A stretch of 23,387 bases of DNA from Prevotella sp. (GTDB taxonomy: Bacteria; Bacteroidota; Bacteroidia; Bacteroidales; Bacteroidaceae), in NCBI GenBank assembly GCA_003483565.1, contig DMYZ01000045.1:1569-24955 (forward strand). Reading direction: 5' to 3'. Shown here piece by piece: positions 7,355-15,770 of the stretch. Every line of letters begins with the position of its first letter. Within the stretch, counting starts at the first letter, position 1. The position numbers and the translations under genes were made by a program. The notes under the pieces were generated by a model that saw nothing but the letters and a program-made list of their open reading frames with translations, was not told the DNA's origin and did no database searches.

Positions 7355-8839
7355 CTACTCAGAGCGGCTGTAATTAGGAGCCTCACTGGTAATTGTGATA
7401 TCATGTGGATGACTTTCTAAAACACCAGCATTGGTAATACGGGTAAACTTGGCATCATGCAGCTTCGCAATATCCGCTGCACCGCAATATCCCATACCAG
7501 AGCGAAGGCCCCCCACAAGCTGATAAATAACTTCTTGTACTGTACCCTTGTAAGGTACACGGCCTGCGATACCTTCAGGAACAAGTTTCTTGGCATCTTT
7601 AACATCATTCTGGAAATAACGATCCTTGGAACCATTTTTCTGCTCCATAGCTTCAAGAGATCCCATACCACGATAACTTTTGAACTTACGTCCGTTGAAA
7701 ATGATAGTCTCACCGGGACTTTCTTCGGTACCGGCAACAAGTGAGCCGATCATAACACAACTTCCGCCTGCAGAAAGGGCCTTAACGACATCACCAGAAT
7801 AACGAAGTCCACCATCTGCAATAAGAGGAACATCCGTACCCAGAAGAGCAGAATAAACATCATAAATAGCACTTAACTGAGGAACTCCGACACCGGCAAC
7901 AACACGTGTTGTGCAAATTGATCCCGGACCAATACCTACCTTAACCGCATCAGCACCATTATCTACAAGGTATTTCGCAGCTGCGCCTGTAGCAACATTA
8001 CCAACAACAATATCTACATTTGGGAAAGCAGCCTTAACTGCTTTTAATTTTTCAACAACCCCCTTGGAATGACCATGAGCTGTATCTATGACAATAGCAT
8101 CTACACCAGCCTCAACCAAAGCCTGAGCTCGATCCATAGTATCACTTGTGACACCAACACCAGCTGCAACACGCAAACGGCCTTTAGCATCCTTGCAAGC
8201 CATTGGCTTATCCTTAGCTTTAGTAATGTCTTTATAGGTAATCAAGCCAACCAAATGATTATTCTGATCAACGACAGGAAGTTTTTCAATTTTGTTCTCC
8301 TGAAGAATCTGAGCAGCATTCAGCAAATCAGTCTGCTGATGAGTAGTAACCAAATTCTCCTTCGTCATAACATCATCGATGAGCTTATCCATATGGCGCT
8401 CAAAACGAAGATCCCGATTAGTAACAATACCTACCAGATGGTTTTCCTCATCTACAACAGGAATGCCGCCTATATGATATTCAGACATCATATCCAAAGC
8501 ATCCTTAACAGTCCGACCACGCTGAATAGTAACAGGGTCATAAATCATACCATTCTCTGCTCTCTTCACAATAGCAACCTGACGTGCCTGCTCTTCTATG
8601 GTCATATTTTTATGAATAACACCAATACCACCTTCACGAGCAATAGCTATGGCCATAGCTGACTCGGTAACAGTATCCATAGCAGCTGTCACAAAAGGAA
8701 CATTAAGGTCGATGTGACGTGTAAACTTGGTTTTCAACTGTACCTCTTTAGGTAAAACCTCTGAATAAGCAGGGATTAAAAGGACATCGTCGTAAGTAAG
8801 TCCGTCCATTACAATTTTATCTGCAACAAATGATGACAT
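7355..8839 (-). CDS. guaB: Inosine-5'-monophosphate dehydrogenase
   Basis: GuaB oxidises IMP to XMP with NAD+, the committed step of GMP synthesis in the cytosol. The 494-residue protein is full length and canonical. The TIM barrel opens with LTYDDVLLIP (14-23). A pair of CBS domains is inserted at about 98-210 and may bind adenine nucleotides. The catalytic loop GIGPGSICTTR places the active Cys at 309, and the flap carries DRYFQ (406-410) and EGIAGRVPYKG (422-432). The C-terminus SEAPNYSRSE is family-typical. It is the first gene of a five-gene minus-strand operon. A -7 box (TATATTTG) at 8866-8873 puts the transcript start about 20 nt before the ATG; there is no Shine-Dalgarno. Confidence 0.98.
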   Translation of the reverse strand: MSSFVADKIVMDGLTYDDVLLIPAYSEVLPKEVQLKTKFTRHIDLNVPFVTAAMDTVTESAMAIAIAREGGIGVIHKNMTIEEQARQVAIVKRAENGMIYDPVTIQRGRTVKDALDMMSEYHIGGIPVVDEENHLVGIVTNRDLRFERHMDKLIDDVMTKENLVTTHQQTDLLNAAQILQENKIEKLPVVDQNNHLVGLITYKDITKAKDKPMACKDAKGRLRVAAGVGVTSDTMDRAQALVEAGVDAIVIDTAHGHSKGVVEKLKAVKAAFPNVDIVVGNVATGAAAKYLVDNGADAVKVGIGPGSICTTRVVAGVGVPQLSAIYDVYSALLGTDVPLIADGGLRYSGDVVKALSAGGSCVMIGSLVAGTEESPGETIIFNGRKFKSYRGMGSLEAMEQKNGSKDRYFQNDVKDAKKLVPEGIAGRVPYKGTVQEVIYQLVGGLRSGMGYCGAADIAKLHDAKFTRITNAGVLESHPHDITITSEAPNYSRSE

Positions 8840-8865
8840 ATATAACTTTGAAAATTTATTGCGTG

Positions 8866-8873
8866 CAAATATA
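8866..8873 (-). promoter_or_regulatory. guaB operon promoter, -7 element
   Basis: The minus-strand TATATTTG matches the Bacteroidetes TAnnTTTG element and ends 27 nt before the guaB ATG. No TTTG is found 19-21 nt upstream, so the -33 element is weak or absent. Confidence 0.6.
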
Positions 8874-9059
8874 GCAATATTTTTTCACATGGGAAGACCG
8901 TTATTACGTTTTTCAATTTGAATTAATGCTATTTAACGTGTAATCAATCCATTTATTCTTTATAGCATCTATAGGATAAGTATTAAACAAGCCTACAAGT
9001 AAATATAGTACATTTCAAGAATAACAGAAACAAACTATTTTTTCATAGTGAATTAAATA
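8874..9059. other. Intergenic region between recQ and guaB
   Basis: This AT-rich gap contains no convincing ORF. A weak minus-strand hairpin ACTAT-loop-ATAGT (9034-9049) followed by a T-rich run could end the recQ transcript. Two loose inverted repeats lie nearer guaB: ATGCTAT at 8926-8932 with ATAGCAT at 8962-8968, and ACGTT at 8906-8910 with AACGT at 8935-8939. They could be operator remnants but may be chance. Confidence 0.35.
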
Positions 9060-11288
9060 CTAATTAGCTTTTTCTGAAAGAAACTTAATTCGAACCAAAC
9101 GAATTTCATCTTCAGAATAACCTTCACCCAATTCATCCTGAGCATCGCTAAGGCCATCGGTATCACTATCCATAAAATAATCATAAATGTCATCAACTTT
9201 ATCATCATCAATCACCTCATTTATGAAATAATCAATATTGAGTTTGGTACCACTATAAACAATAGCTTCTATCTCATCAAGAAGTTCACTAAAATCAAGT
9301 CCTTTTGCTTCTGCAAGATCATCGAGATCAACCTGACGATCAATACTTTGAATAATACTCACTTTAAGCATAGACTTTTTAGCTACGGTACGGAATCGCA
9401 ATTCCTCTGGACGGATGATATGCTTAGTATCACAATAAGCCTTGACTTCCTTAAGAAATTCCTTTCCATAGCGTTTCGCTTTTCCCTGTCCAACCCCTTG
9501 TATATTAGTCAGTTCCTGTTCTGTAACAGGATACATAGTAGCCATCTGCTCCAAGGATATATCTTGGAAAATGACATACGCAGGAAGATTAAACTTACGG
9601 GCCATCTTCTTCCGCAAATTCTTCAAAACACCAAAGAGCTCTGGATCAAGAGCACTTGTACCTCCTGTTTCATTACAGCCATCTTCATAATCATCGGTAA
9701 ACTCATTATCCAAAACAATCTTGAATGATTTTGGCTGCTTAATATATCGTTTACCGAGAGCTGTCAACTTAAGCAAACCATAGTTTTCCACATCCTTACG
9801 GATATAGCCAACTAGCAAAGCCTGACGAATAACAGGATTCCAAAGTTTAGAATCCATATCAGCACCACTGCCAAACTCTTCAAATTGATCATGCTTATGT
9901 GATATTATATCATCTGTACCACGCCCCTTTACGAAATCGACAATATATTCCTGACGGAAATTTCCTTTAACAACCTCAACAGCCTTAAGAACAACAAGAA
10001 GAGCATCTTTAGCTTCTATCTTCTTTTTTGGATACTTGCAGTTATCACAATTGCCACAATTATCCTGATCATACTCCTCACCAAAATAGTGGAGAAGCAT
10101 TTTTCGTCGGCAAACAGAAGATTCTGCATAAGCAGCAGTCTCCTGAAGAAGCTGACGGCCAATGTCTTGTTCAGCCACAGGCTTGCCTTCCATAAAGTTC
10201 TCTAATTTTTTCAAGTCTTTACGAGCATAAAAGGCGATACAAAGTCCTTCACCACCATCACGACCAGCACGACCTGTCTCCTGATAATAGCCTTCCAGAC
10301 TCTTAGGAATATCATAATGAATAACAAAACGGACATCAGGTTTGTCAATGCCCATGCCAAAGGCTATCGTAGCCACTATAACATCTATCTTCTCCTGTAA
10401 AAAGTCATCCTGTGTTCTAGAGCGAGTTGCTGAATCAAGACCAGCATGATAAGGAGCAGCCTTGATTTCATTAGCCTTTAAAATTTCAGCCAGTTCTTCA
10501 ACTTTTTTACGGGAAAGACAGTAAATGATGCCACTTTTCCCGGGATGTTGCTTAATAAACATAATAATCTGCCGGTCAATATCACGAGTTTTCGGCCGTA
10601 CTTCATAATAGAGATTAGGACGGTTGAAAGAACTTTTAAATTCTCTGGCATCAACAATTCCTAAACTTTTCTTTATATCGGTACGAACCTTGTCTGTAGC
10701 CGTGGCAGTAAGAGCTATAACTGGAGCATTTCCTATTTCATTAATAATTGGGCGAATGCGACGATATTCCGGACGAAAATCATGTCCCCACTCGGAGATA
10801 CAATGCGCTTCATCAATGGCATAAAAAGAAATCTTCACCTTTTTTAGAAACTCTACATTATCCTCTTTCGTAAGTGATTCCGGAGCAACATAAAGAAGTT
10901 TTGTCTTACCTTTTACTATATCAGTTTTTACTTGCTCTATAGCCGATTTGTTGAGTGAAGAGTTAAGATAATGAGCTACACCATCCGAATCACTCATGCC
11001 ATTAATAACATCTACCTGATTTTTCATCAAAGCAATCAAAGGTGAAATGACAATTGCAGTACCTGGCATAATAAGCGAAGGCAACTGATAGCAAAGGCTC
11101 TTACCGCCTCCTGTAGGCATCAACACAAAAGTGTCATTGCCTGCAAGGACATTACGGATAATAGCCTCCTGATCGCCTTTAAACTGATCAAATCCAAAAA
11201 AGTGTTTTAGTGCTTTTAAAAGATTAACGTCTTCATTCATATAAAAAGTAGCTTCTTTAGACACTTCTAACAAAGTGCTGTTTTTCAT
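9060..11288 (-). CDS. recQ: ATP-dependent DNA helicase RecQ
   Basis: RecQ unwinds DNA 3' to 5' in recombinational repair and fork maintenance. The 742-residue protein has all family parts: Walker A MPTGGGKS (57-64), DEAH (159-162), the aromatic-rich loop after it (SEWGHDFRP), motif VI QETGRAGRDG (336-345), a zinc site with Cys393, 411, 414 and 417, a winged helix (about 425-525), and an HRDC domain (about 547-620) with IQGVGQGKAKRYG. A further 120 residues follow, a helical segment (639-690) resembling the HTH_40-type tails of some RecQ proteins, then an acidic stretch. E. coli RecQ (609-610 residues) lacks this tail. The start could also be Met17 (MNEDVNLL). It follows clpX by 32 nt and probably shares its transcript. 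Confidence 0.96.
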   Translation of the reverse strand: MKNSTLLEVSKEATFYMNEDVNLLKALKHFFGFDQFKGDQEAIIRNVLAGNDTFVLMPTGGGKSLCYQLPSLIMPGTAIVISPLIALMKNQVDVINGMSDSDGVAHYLNSSLNKSAIEQVKTDIVKGKTKLLYVAPESLTKEDNVEFLKKVKISFYAIDEAHCISEWGHDFRPEYRRIRPIINEIGNAPVIALTATATDKVRTDIKKSLGIVDAREFKSSFNRPNLYYEVRPKTRDIDRQIIMFIKQHPGKSGIIYCLSRKKVEELAEILKANEIKAAPYHAGLDSATRSRTQDDFLQEKIDVIVATIAFGMGIDKPDVRFVIHYDIPKSLEGYYQETGRAGRDGGEGLCIAFYARKDLKKLENFMEGKPVAEQDIGRQLLQETAAYAESSVCRRKMLLHYFGEEYDQDNCGNCDNCKYPKKKIEAKDALLVVLKAVEVVKGNFRQEYIVDFVKGRGTDDIISHKHDQFEEFGSGADMDSKLWNPVIRQALLVGYIRKDVENYGLLKLTALGKRYIKQPKSFKIVLDNEFTDDYEDGCNETGGTSALDPELFGVLKNLRKKMARKFNLPAYVIFQDISLEQMATMYPVTEQELTNIQGVGQGKAKRYGKEFLKEVKAYCDTKHIIRPEELRFRTVAKKSMLKVSIIQSIDRQVDLDDLAEAKGLDFSELLDEIEAIVYSGTKLNIDYFINEVIDDDKVDDIYDYFMDSDTDGLSDAQDELGEGYSEDEIRLVRIKFLSEKAN

Positions 11289-11320
11289 TAGGGTTCAACC
11301 GGGTACAAGACCCAATTGAA

Positions 11321-12571
11321 CTATTCTGATTCCAATCGTTCTAAATGTGCTTTATCAAGCTGCTGTTTAGCATAATCTAAAGTTACATTAAAGGCCTTTA
11401 AACGCTTAGATGGTACTTCAAACATGGCATCAAGCATAATGGACTCAACAATAGAACGAAGTCCACGGGCTCCCAATTTATACTCCACAGCCTTATCTAC
11501 TATAAGATCGAGAACAGGATCTTCAAAAGTTAACGTGATGCCATCCATTTCAAACAATTTAATATATTGTTTAATAATAGAATTTTTCGGCTCCATCAAG
11601 ATTCTACGCAATGCGTTCTTATCCAGTGGATTAAGATAAGTAAGCACTGGCAAACGGCCTATTATTTCAGGAATCAGCCCAAAGTGTTTCAAATCCTGAG
11701 GAAGGATATATTTCATCAAATCACTCTTATCAATTTTACGCACATTTTGTACAGAATTATAACCTACAACATGTGTATTCAGACGCTGGGCAATTTTCTG
11801 TTCAATACCGTCAAAGGCTCCACCACAGATAAATAAAATATTATGGGTATCTACATGAACATACTCCTGATCAGGATGTTTACGTCCCCCCATAGGAGGA
11901 ACATTTACGATTGTGCCTTCCAAGAGCTTCAACAGTCCCTGTTGTACCCCTTCACCACTTACATCACGGGTTATAGATGGATTATCACTCTTACGCGCAA
12001 TCTTATCTATTTCGTCCACAAAGACAATACCACGTTGGGCTGCTGCTACATCGAAATCACAGACCTGAAGTAAGCGACTTAAAATGCTTTCAACATCCTC
12101 GCCCACATATCCAGCCTCTGTAAACACAGTAGCATCAACAATTGTAAAAGGTACATCCAGTAATTTTGCAATAGTGCGAGCAAGCAAAGTCTTACCTGTG
12201 CCCGTACTACCAACCATAATAATATTGCTCTTTTCTATTTCTACACCATCATCATTCTTTGGTTGCTGAAGGCGCTTATAATGGTTATAAACCGCTACAG
12301 AAAGAGTTCTCTTAGCTTCATCCTGACCAATAACATATTCATCAAGATATGCCTTAATCTGCTTTGGCTTCGGAACCTTTCTCACTTTGAGAGGGCTACT
12401 TTCATTCTTTTTTAACGGGGACGAATTCGAACTGGTTTCAATACCTGTAGATTTCATTATATCGTAAGCTTGCTGTACACAATTTTCACAAATATAACCA
12501 CTTAAACCCGTTATTAATAATTTTACCTCATTTTCATTTCTTCCACAGAAACTGCAAACTTTTTCTGACAT
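11321..12571 (-). CDS. clpX: ATP-dependent Clp protease ATP-binding subunit ClpX
   Basis: ClpX is the AAA+ unfoldase that feeds substrates to ClpP. The 416-residue protein has the N-terminal zinc-binding domain (Cys6, Cys9, Cys28, Cys31), Walker A GSTGTGKT (121-128), pore loop GYVG (154-157), Walker B VFVDE (183-187), the GGRKHP pore loop (228-233), and sensor-2 GARGLR (367-372). The ClpP-docking loop, IGF in E. coli, aligns with VGY (269-271, within THVVGYNS), a conservative but real departure. The gene lies two bases after the clpP stop and before recQ, so ClpX and ClpP should be made together from the clpP promoter. Confidence 0.98.
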   Translation of the reverse strand: MSEKVCSFCGRNENEVKLLITGLSGYICENCVQQAYDIMKSTGIETSSNSSPLKKNESSPLKVRKVPKPKQIKAYLDEYVIGQDEAKRTLSVAVYNHYKRLQQPKNDDGVEIEKSNIIMVGSTGTGKTLLARTIAKLLDVPFTIVDATVFTEAGYVGEDVESILSRLLQVCDFDVAAAQRGIVFVDEIDKIARKSDNPSITRDVSGEGVQQGLLKLLEGTIVNVPPMGGRKHPDQEYVHVDTHNILFICGGAFDGIEQKIAQRLNTHVVGYNSVQNVRKIDKSDLMKYILPQDLKHFGLIPEIIGRLPVLTYLNPLDKNALRRILMEPKNSIIKQYIKLFEMDGITLTFEDPVLDLIVDKAVEYKLGARGLRSIVESIMLDAMFEVPSKRLKAFNVTLDYAKQQLDKAHLERLESE

Positions 12572-12573
12572 AT

Positions 12574-13266
12574 TTACTTTTTCGTCTCGTTTGTTAAATT
12601 ATTCTTACGTTGAAGAACGGCATCTATCATACCATAATCTTTAGCCTCTTTTGCTGTCATCCAATAATTACGATCACTGTCAGCAAAGACCTTATCATAC
12701 GGCTGGTGAGAATGCTCAGAAATAATTGTATATAACTCTTTCTTGAATTTCAAAATCTCTTTAGCCTCAATCTCTATATCAGAAGCTTGTCCTTGAACAC
12801 CTCCTAAAGGCTGGTGAATCATCACGCGGCTATGAGGAAGTGCGGAGCGCTTTCCTTCCTGGCCTGCGACAAGAAGCACAGCTGCCATAGAAGCTGCCAT
12901 ACCGGTACAAATGGTAGCAACATCACTGGTAATAAACTGCATAGTATCATAAATGCCCATACCTGCTGTAACGCTGCCACCTGGGCTATTGACATAAATA
13001 GATATATCCTTTCCACTGTCAACAGAATCAAGATAAAGCAACTGTGCCTGAAGAGTATTAGCAGTATAATCATCTATTTCTGTACCCAGAAATATAATAC
13101 GATCCATCATTAAACGGGAGAAAACATCCATCTGAGTAACGTTCAACTGGCGTTCCTCCAATATATATGGATTTAAGTACTGTTGCTGAGCTTTAACAAC
13201 ATCATCAAGTACCATACCATTCATACCTAAATGTTTGGTAGCAAAATGTCTAAAATCATTGTTCAT
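12574..13266 (-). CDS. clpP: ATP-dependent Clp protease proteolytic subunit ClpP
   Basis: ClpP forms the tetradecameric serine-protease barrel used by ClpX. I place the start at the ATG 13264-13266 (230 residues, MNNDFRHF). The frame stays open to a TTG at 13342-13344, but that TTG is part of the -7 promoter box, so the 26-residue extension would not be transcribed. Visible landmarks are the N-terminal loop region, YVNSPGGSVTAG (91-102), Ser126 in GMAASMA and His151 in MIHQPLGG. The triad Asp position, Asp185 in unprocessed E. coli ClpP (DRDRF), aligns with Asn200 in DSDRNYW. Listeria ClpP1 also has a Ser-His-Asn triad, so activity may be retained but conditional. Most genomes cleave a short propeptide; here it would be within the first 40 residues. 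Confidence 0.96.
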   Translation of the reverse strand: MNNDFRHFATKHLGMNGMVLDDVVKAQQQYLNPYILEERQLNVTQMDVFSRLMMDRIIFLGTEIDDYTANTLQAQLLYLDSVDSGKDISIYVNSPGGSVTAGMGIYDTMQFITSDVATICTGMAASMAAVLLVAGQEGKRSALPHSRVMIHQPLGGVQGQASDIEIEAKEILKFKKELYTIISEHSHQPYDKVFADSDRNYWMTAKEAKDYGMIDAVLQRKNNLTNETKK

Positions 13267-13303
13267 AAAAATATGTTTCCTTTCTTTATAAAATAAGACA
13301 AGA

Positions 13304-13373
13304 AAAGAGGTTATCGACACTCTATTTCTTTGTTGATAGAACAAAGATAATAAAAAAAGTCGATAACCTCTTT
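13304..13373 (-). terminator. Nested inverted repeat between tig and clpP; candidate tig terminator enclosing the clpP promoter
   Basis: A perfect 15-bp inverted repeat has arms at 13304-13318 and 13359-13373. Its 40-bp spacer holds a second, nearly concentric 8-bp hairpin, with arms 13327-13334 and 13340-13347 and a 5-nt loop. An RNA reading through from tig would form a long two-tier hairpin followed by the T-rich TCTTGTCTTATTTT, which resembles a terminator. The clpP -7 element lies in the inner hairpin, so transcripts started there contain only the distal arms and cannot form the outer stem. It could alternatively be an operator for clpP control. Confidence 0.6.
13342..13349 (-). promoter_or_regulatory. 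clpP-clpX promoter, -7 element
   Basis: Minus-strand TATCTTTG matches TAnnTTTG and ends 75 nt before the chosen clpP ATG, giving a leader of about 70 nt that carries the downstream arm of the 15-bp inverted repeat. No TTTG lies 19-21 nt upstream; that position falls at the edge of the upstream arm. AAAGGAAA before the ATG is a weak ribosome-binding candidate. Confidence 0.6.
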
Positions 13374-13406
13374 ATATAAAAGAAGTTTTTTTACTAAAAA
13401 ACGTTA

Positions 13407-14765
13407 TTATTTATTATCCATAATCTTGTTAAAATCATCAAGAGATATTTCTATTTCATTTAACTTAACTACTTTCTTCAAAGCCTCTGAAAGTTTTCTG
13501 TCAACAGAACGATCAACCAGAGCATCTGCACTCTGTTTCTGTTTCATAATTTCTTTAGCATAGTTGTCAATATACTCCTCTGGAATATTATTCATACCAT
13601 ACTGGGCAAACTGAGCACGAGCTGCTTCTCTTGCTGTTGACTTGATATCATCATCATTAACTTTAATATCCTGAGCCTCTACAAGTTGTTCTTTAATAAG
13701 GTGCCAAACCAATTCCTTCACACTTTGTTCGTAGTTTTTCTCAACAAAGTCTGCATCCTTATCTTTATTTGAGTTTAGCATAATCTTCTTCAGCAAAGCA
13801 TCTGGGAACTCAAGTTTTCCAACTTTCTTTTCACAATGATCACGAATATCCTGAATAAATTTAAAATCAGAGTCTGTCGTCAACTGTTGCTTCAAGCCTT
13901 CTGCAATTTTATCGCGGAAATCCTTCTCACTCTTAACCTCATCCTTACCAAATACAGAATCAAAAAGTTCCTGATCAACAGCATGCTTCTTAAAGCGCTG
14001 GATCTCTGCAATTTGGAAACTGAAATCAGCATTAACACCCTTAACGGCATTACGCTCTATTTTCAATAAAGAAGAAATCTCCGTATCATTATCAGGATAA
14101 GCTTTCTTAGGATTAAATGTAATAACATCACCTAACTTTACACTTTCAAAGAGTTTTTTCTGATCTTCTACCTTAATGTATTCAGGCATAATAACAGCCC
14201 CTTCAACAGTAATACCACCTTCTTTAGTACTGCCACTTTCATCAAGTTCACGAAGATCACCCTTCAGCATATCATTAGCCTGATAAGTCTGAGCTTTCTC
14301 ATAACTGCCAGCACGAGACGCAAACATTTCAACTTGCTGATCTATCAGCTTTTCATCTATTGTGATATTATAATAATCTACTTTATCACGGCCAGATAAA
14401 GCAACCTTGAATTCAGGGGCTACTGCGATATCGAAGATGAAAGTATAAGGAGCATCCTTCTCTAAATCCTGTGCTTCCTGTTTTTCTGAAGGAAGAGGTT
14501 CACCAAGCATCTGGATCTTATTGTCCTGAACATACTTGTAAATCTGCTCACCAACAAACTTGTTAATTTCATCCACTTTAGCAGAAGTACCAAACTGGCG
14601 TTTGATTAAGCTCATTGGTACCTGGCCTGGGCGGAAACCAGGGAAATTAGCTTTCTTACGATAGTTCTTTAATGTCTTCTCGACATTATCCTTGTAATCA
14701 GCTTCTTCAACTGTAATTGTCAAAAGACCATTGATTTTGTCGGGATTCTCAAATGAAATATTCAT
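13407..14765 (-). CDS. tig: Trigger factor
   Basis: Trigger factor is the ribosome-bound chaperone that shields nascent chains. The 452-residue protein has the N-terminal ribosome-docking domain with its signature loop FPGFRPGQVPMSLIKRQFG (41-59), which contains the G-F-R-x-G-x-x-P core. A middle domain (about 150-245) corresponds to the FKBP-like PPIase region but is poorly conserved, so prolyl-isomerase activity is doubtful. The helical C-terminal arms (about 255-440) form the chaperone cradle. The start ATG follows CAGAG with no strong ribosome-binding site. It is followed after 140 nt by clpP and clpX, the common tig-clpP-clpX order linking folding and degradation. Confidence 0.95.
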   Translation of the reverse strand: MNISFENPDKINGLLTITVEEADYKDNVEKTLKNYRKKANFPGFRPGQVPMSLIKRQFGTSAKVDEINKFVGEQIYKYVQDNKIQMLGEPLPSEKQEAQDLEKDAPYTFIFDIAVAPEFKVALSGRDKVDYYNITIDEKLIDQQVEMFASRAGSYEKAQTYQANDMLKGDLRELDESGSTKEGGITVEGAVIMPEYIKVEDQKKLFESVKLGDVITFNPKKAYPDNDTEISSLLKIERNAVKGVNADFSFQIAEIQRFKKHAVDQELFDSVFGKDEVKSEKDFRDKIAEGLKQQLTTDSDFKFIQDIRDHCEKKVGKLEFPDALLKKIMLNSNKDKDADFVEKNYEQSVKELVWHLIKEQLVEAQDIKVNDDDIKSTAREAARAQFAQYGMNNIPEEYIDNYAKEIMKQKQSADALVDRSVDRKLSEALKKVVKLNEIEISLDDFNKIMDNK

Positions 14766-14815
14766 CTCTGATAATTTTTTATTATATTATTATTTTAATT
14801 TTCCAAAACGACTTG

Positions 14816-14823
14816 CAAAATTA
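14816..14823 (-). promoter_or_regulatory. tig promoter, -7 element
   Basis: Minus-strand TAATTTTG matches TAnnTTTG and would start transcription about 45 nt before the tig ATG. No clear -33 TTTG is seen at the usual spacing. Confidence 0.5.
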
Positions 14824-14943
14824 CTCATAATTAACGTAAACACCTAATATAATGGAGAAAAATTGTATTTTTTAACCATATCAAGTTTTTTACTTTCCTT
14901 TTAAAACGCCATCATTTATTCATTCTGCTCTTTTCTAAATATC

Positions 14944-15750
14944 TTAAGCAGTAGTTTCAGATGCCTCTTCTTCTAGTTCAGCCTCCTCATCCTTGCCATT
15001 TGGCTTAAACTTACGATAGACAAAATTATCACTCAAATAATTTTTACGAACCACAGGATTCTTTGCCAGTTCTTCCGGAGTACCATGGAAGAGAATACGA
15101 CCTTCGAAAAGCAAATAGGCCCGATCTGTTATAGAAAGAGTTTCCTGCACATTATGGTCAGTAATTAAAATACCAATGTTACGATACTTTAATCGCCACA
15201 CAATATGCTGAATATCCTCTACTGCAATAGGATCAACTCCTGCAAACGGTTCATCAAGCATGATAAACTTCGGAGCGATGGCAAGGCAACGTGCAATTTC
15301 AGTCCTTCTTCGTTCACCACCGGACAACTGGGTTCCTTTATTCTTACGTACCTTTGTTAACCGAAATTCATTAATAAGGCTTTCCAAATGCTCTAACTGT
15401 TGAGCATGAGAAAGCTTAGTCATCTCAAGTACAGACATAATATTATCTTCTACACTCATTGAACGAAACACGCTCGCTTCTTGTGGAAGATACCCTATAC
15501 CTGCACGTGCACGCTTATATACAGGATAATCCGTTATATCCTTATCGTCAAGATAAACATGTCCGGAATTAGGTACTACAAGACCAGTAGTCATATAGAA
15601 AGAAGTCGTCTTACCAGCACCATTAGGCCCCAAAAGTCCGACGATCTCCCCTTGCTTCACCTGTATTGAAACACTATTGGCTACTGTACGTTTACCATAG
15701 GTTTTCACCAGACCATCTGTACGAAGCACCATTTTATTATTATTATCCAT
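14944..15750 (-). CDS. lptB: LPS export ABC transporter ATP-binding protein LptB
   Basis: LptB powers extraction of lipopolysaccharide from the inner membrane. The 268-residue protein has Walker A GPNGAGKT (41-48), Q-loop Gln90 in YLPQE, signature LSGGE (142-146), Walker B IMLDEP (163-168) and H-loop His199 in ITDHNV. The pattern GPNGAGKTTSFYM and the RARxGIGYLPQEASVF region are characteristic of LptB rather than other ABC ATPases. An acidic tail (254-268) is extra compared with E. coli (241 residues). I chose the ATG at 15748-15750; a TTG 39 nt upstream is discarded because the -7 box (15771-15778) lies between the two. LptF, LptG and LptC are not in the window. Confidence 0.95.
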   Translation of the reverse strand: MDNNNKMVLRTDGLVKTYGKRTVANSVSIQVKQGEIVGLLGPNGAGKTTSFYMTTGLVVPNSGHVYLDDKDITDYPVYKRARAGIGYLPQEASVFRSMSVEDNIMSVLEMTKLSHAQQLEHLESLINEFRLTKVRKNKGTQLSGGERRRTEIARCLAIAPKFIMLDEPFAGVDPIAVEDIQHIVWRLKYRNIGILITDHNVQETLSITDRAYLLFEGRILFHGTPEELAKNPVVRKNYLSDNFVYRKFKPNGKDEEAELEEEASETTA

Positions 15751-15770
15751 ATCTCTGACTAATTTAAGTG

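Noticed and set aside
8069..8662. 197-residue plus-strand ORF antisense to guaB
   Set aside because: It lies entirely inside the well-supported guaB gene and has low-complexity Asn/Ile/Ser composition with no domain.
14766..14943. Possible terminator after lptB
   Set aside because: The region is AT-rich but I find no stem-loop followed by a T-run, so no terminator is called.
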